A DNA stretch of 64,000 bases from positions 163,946,297-164,010,296 of the forward strand of contig CM070874.1 of assembly GCA_036365515.1 (NCBI GenBank), in the 5' to 3' direction. Both the position numbers and the translations under genes were made by a program. The DNA comes from Torymus aiolomorphi (lineage: Eukaryota > Arthropoda > Insecta > Hymenoptera > Torymidae). Numbering within the stretch: the first letter of the stretch is position 1; every line of letters begins with the position of its first letter. This document shows, one piece after another, positions 63,721-64,000 of this stretch. The notes under the pieces were generated by a model that saw only the letters and a list, made by a program, of their open reading frames with translations, was not told the origin of the DNA and did no database searches.

Positions 63721-64000
63721 TATAATAATTTTTAACACTCCATGCGCAAAGCTGGATTTCGTACACGCTCTAATAAAAAAGCATGCCCTAAATTAAGCTT
63801 CTCACACGTCGTGTCAATAAATTGTGTTCGATACACGCTTTACTCGGGCTTTGCTCGGGCGCAAACGTCCACACGAGAAAAAAATCACTTTTTCGCACTT
63901 GTATCGAAAATAAGTATTTTTTAACGGGGTTTGTAAAACTCGCCTTTTTGTGCTTTGCGTGCGCGAAGTAAGTAGCTGTTTTACACACGGCGTGCGCGAA
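63721..64000. other. No gene recognised
   Basis: Contains a second copy of the AATTAAGCTTCTCACACGT string and imperfect GCGTGCGCGAA repeats at the window end. Confidence 0.4.

Overview
This is repeat-dense, AT-rich eukaryotic DNA with no intact host gene that I can recognise. The transposable elements (mariner, Gypsy with insect-type envelopes, Copia, long-TIR DNA elements, satellites) point to an arthropod, probably an insect. A hymenopteran is possible, but the window alone does not settle it. Nearly all coding capacity belongs to transposable elements. The only host-like coding piece is a RAD51-type fragment caught in a large palindrome.

Layout. 1-8.5 kb: non-coding DNA, a CT microsatellite, a CpG-rich tract, a 153-bp tandem repeat, a poly(A)-ended retroposon remnant and a decayed transposase-like gene. 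9.6-14.1 kb: a near-perfect inverted repeat with 1.8-kb arms, each carrying a RAD51-like fragment and a 525-bp tandem duplication. 14.5-19 kb: a MITE-like element and several tandem repeats. 20.8-21.9 kb: a decayed Mutator-like transposase on the minus strand. 22.35-24.3 kb: a foldback element with 90-bp internal repeats and probable 8-bp target duplications.

25.2-32.3 kb: a three-layer nest. A 175-bp satellite is interrupted by a 5.5-kb long-TIR transposon (4-bp duplication ACAA), which is itself interrupted by a complete mariner (TA duplication) with an open 357-codon transposase. 33.4-35.1 kb: a broken gene with an Ulp1/C48 peptidase-like end.

35.4-54.9 kb: a second three-layer nest. A satellite alternating A and B monomers of about 163 bp holds a foldback element with 121-bp internal units. 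That element holds a 16.3-kb Gypsy-class retroelement on the minus strand, with 1064-bp LTRs, a CTGG duplication and very few LTR differences. It carries gag, protease, an Asn-rich insert, RT, RNase H and integrase, then an unusual 3' half. This half has a class III glycoprotein gene resembling chuvirus G, a second small capsid-like Gag ORF, two or three small unknown ORFs, and an errantivirus/baculovirus F-type envelope gene. Two unrelated envelope families in one retroelement is the most striking observation here. Several reading-frame breaks fall next to homopolymers.

54.9-60.7 kb: a decayed Copia element on the minus strand, with visible catalytic substitutions in RT and integrase and a duplicated zinc knuckle. 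60.8-64 kb: a TA microsatellite, a 40-bp GC-rich minisatellite, a dispersed repeat shared with 8.3 kb, and an 86-bp tandem array.
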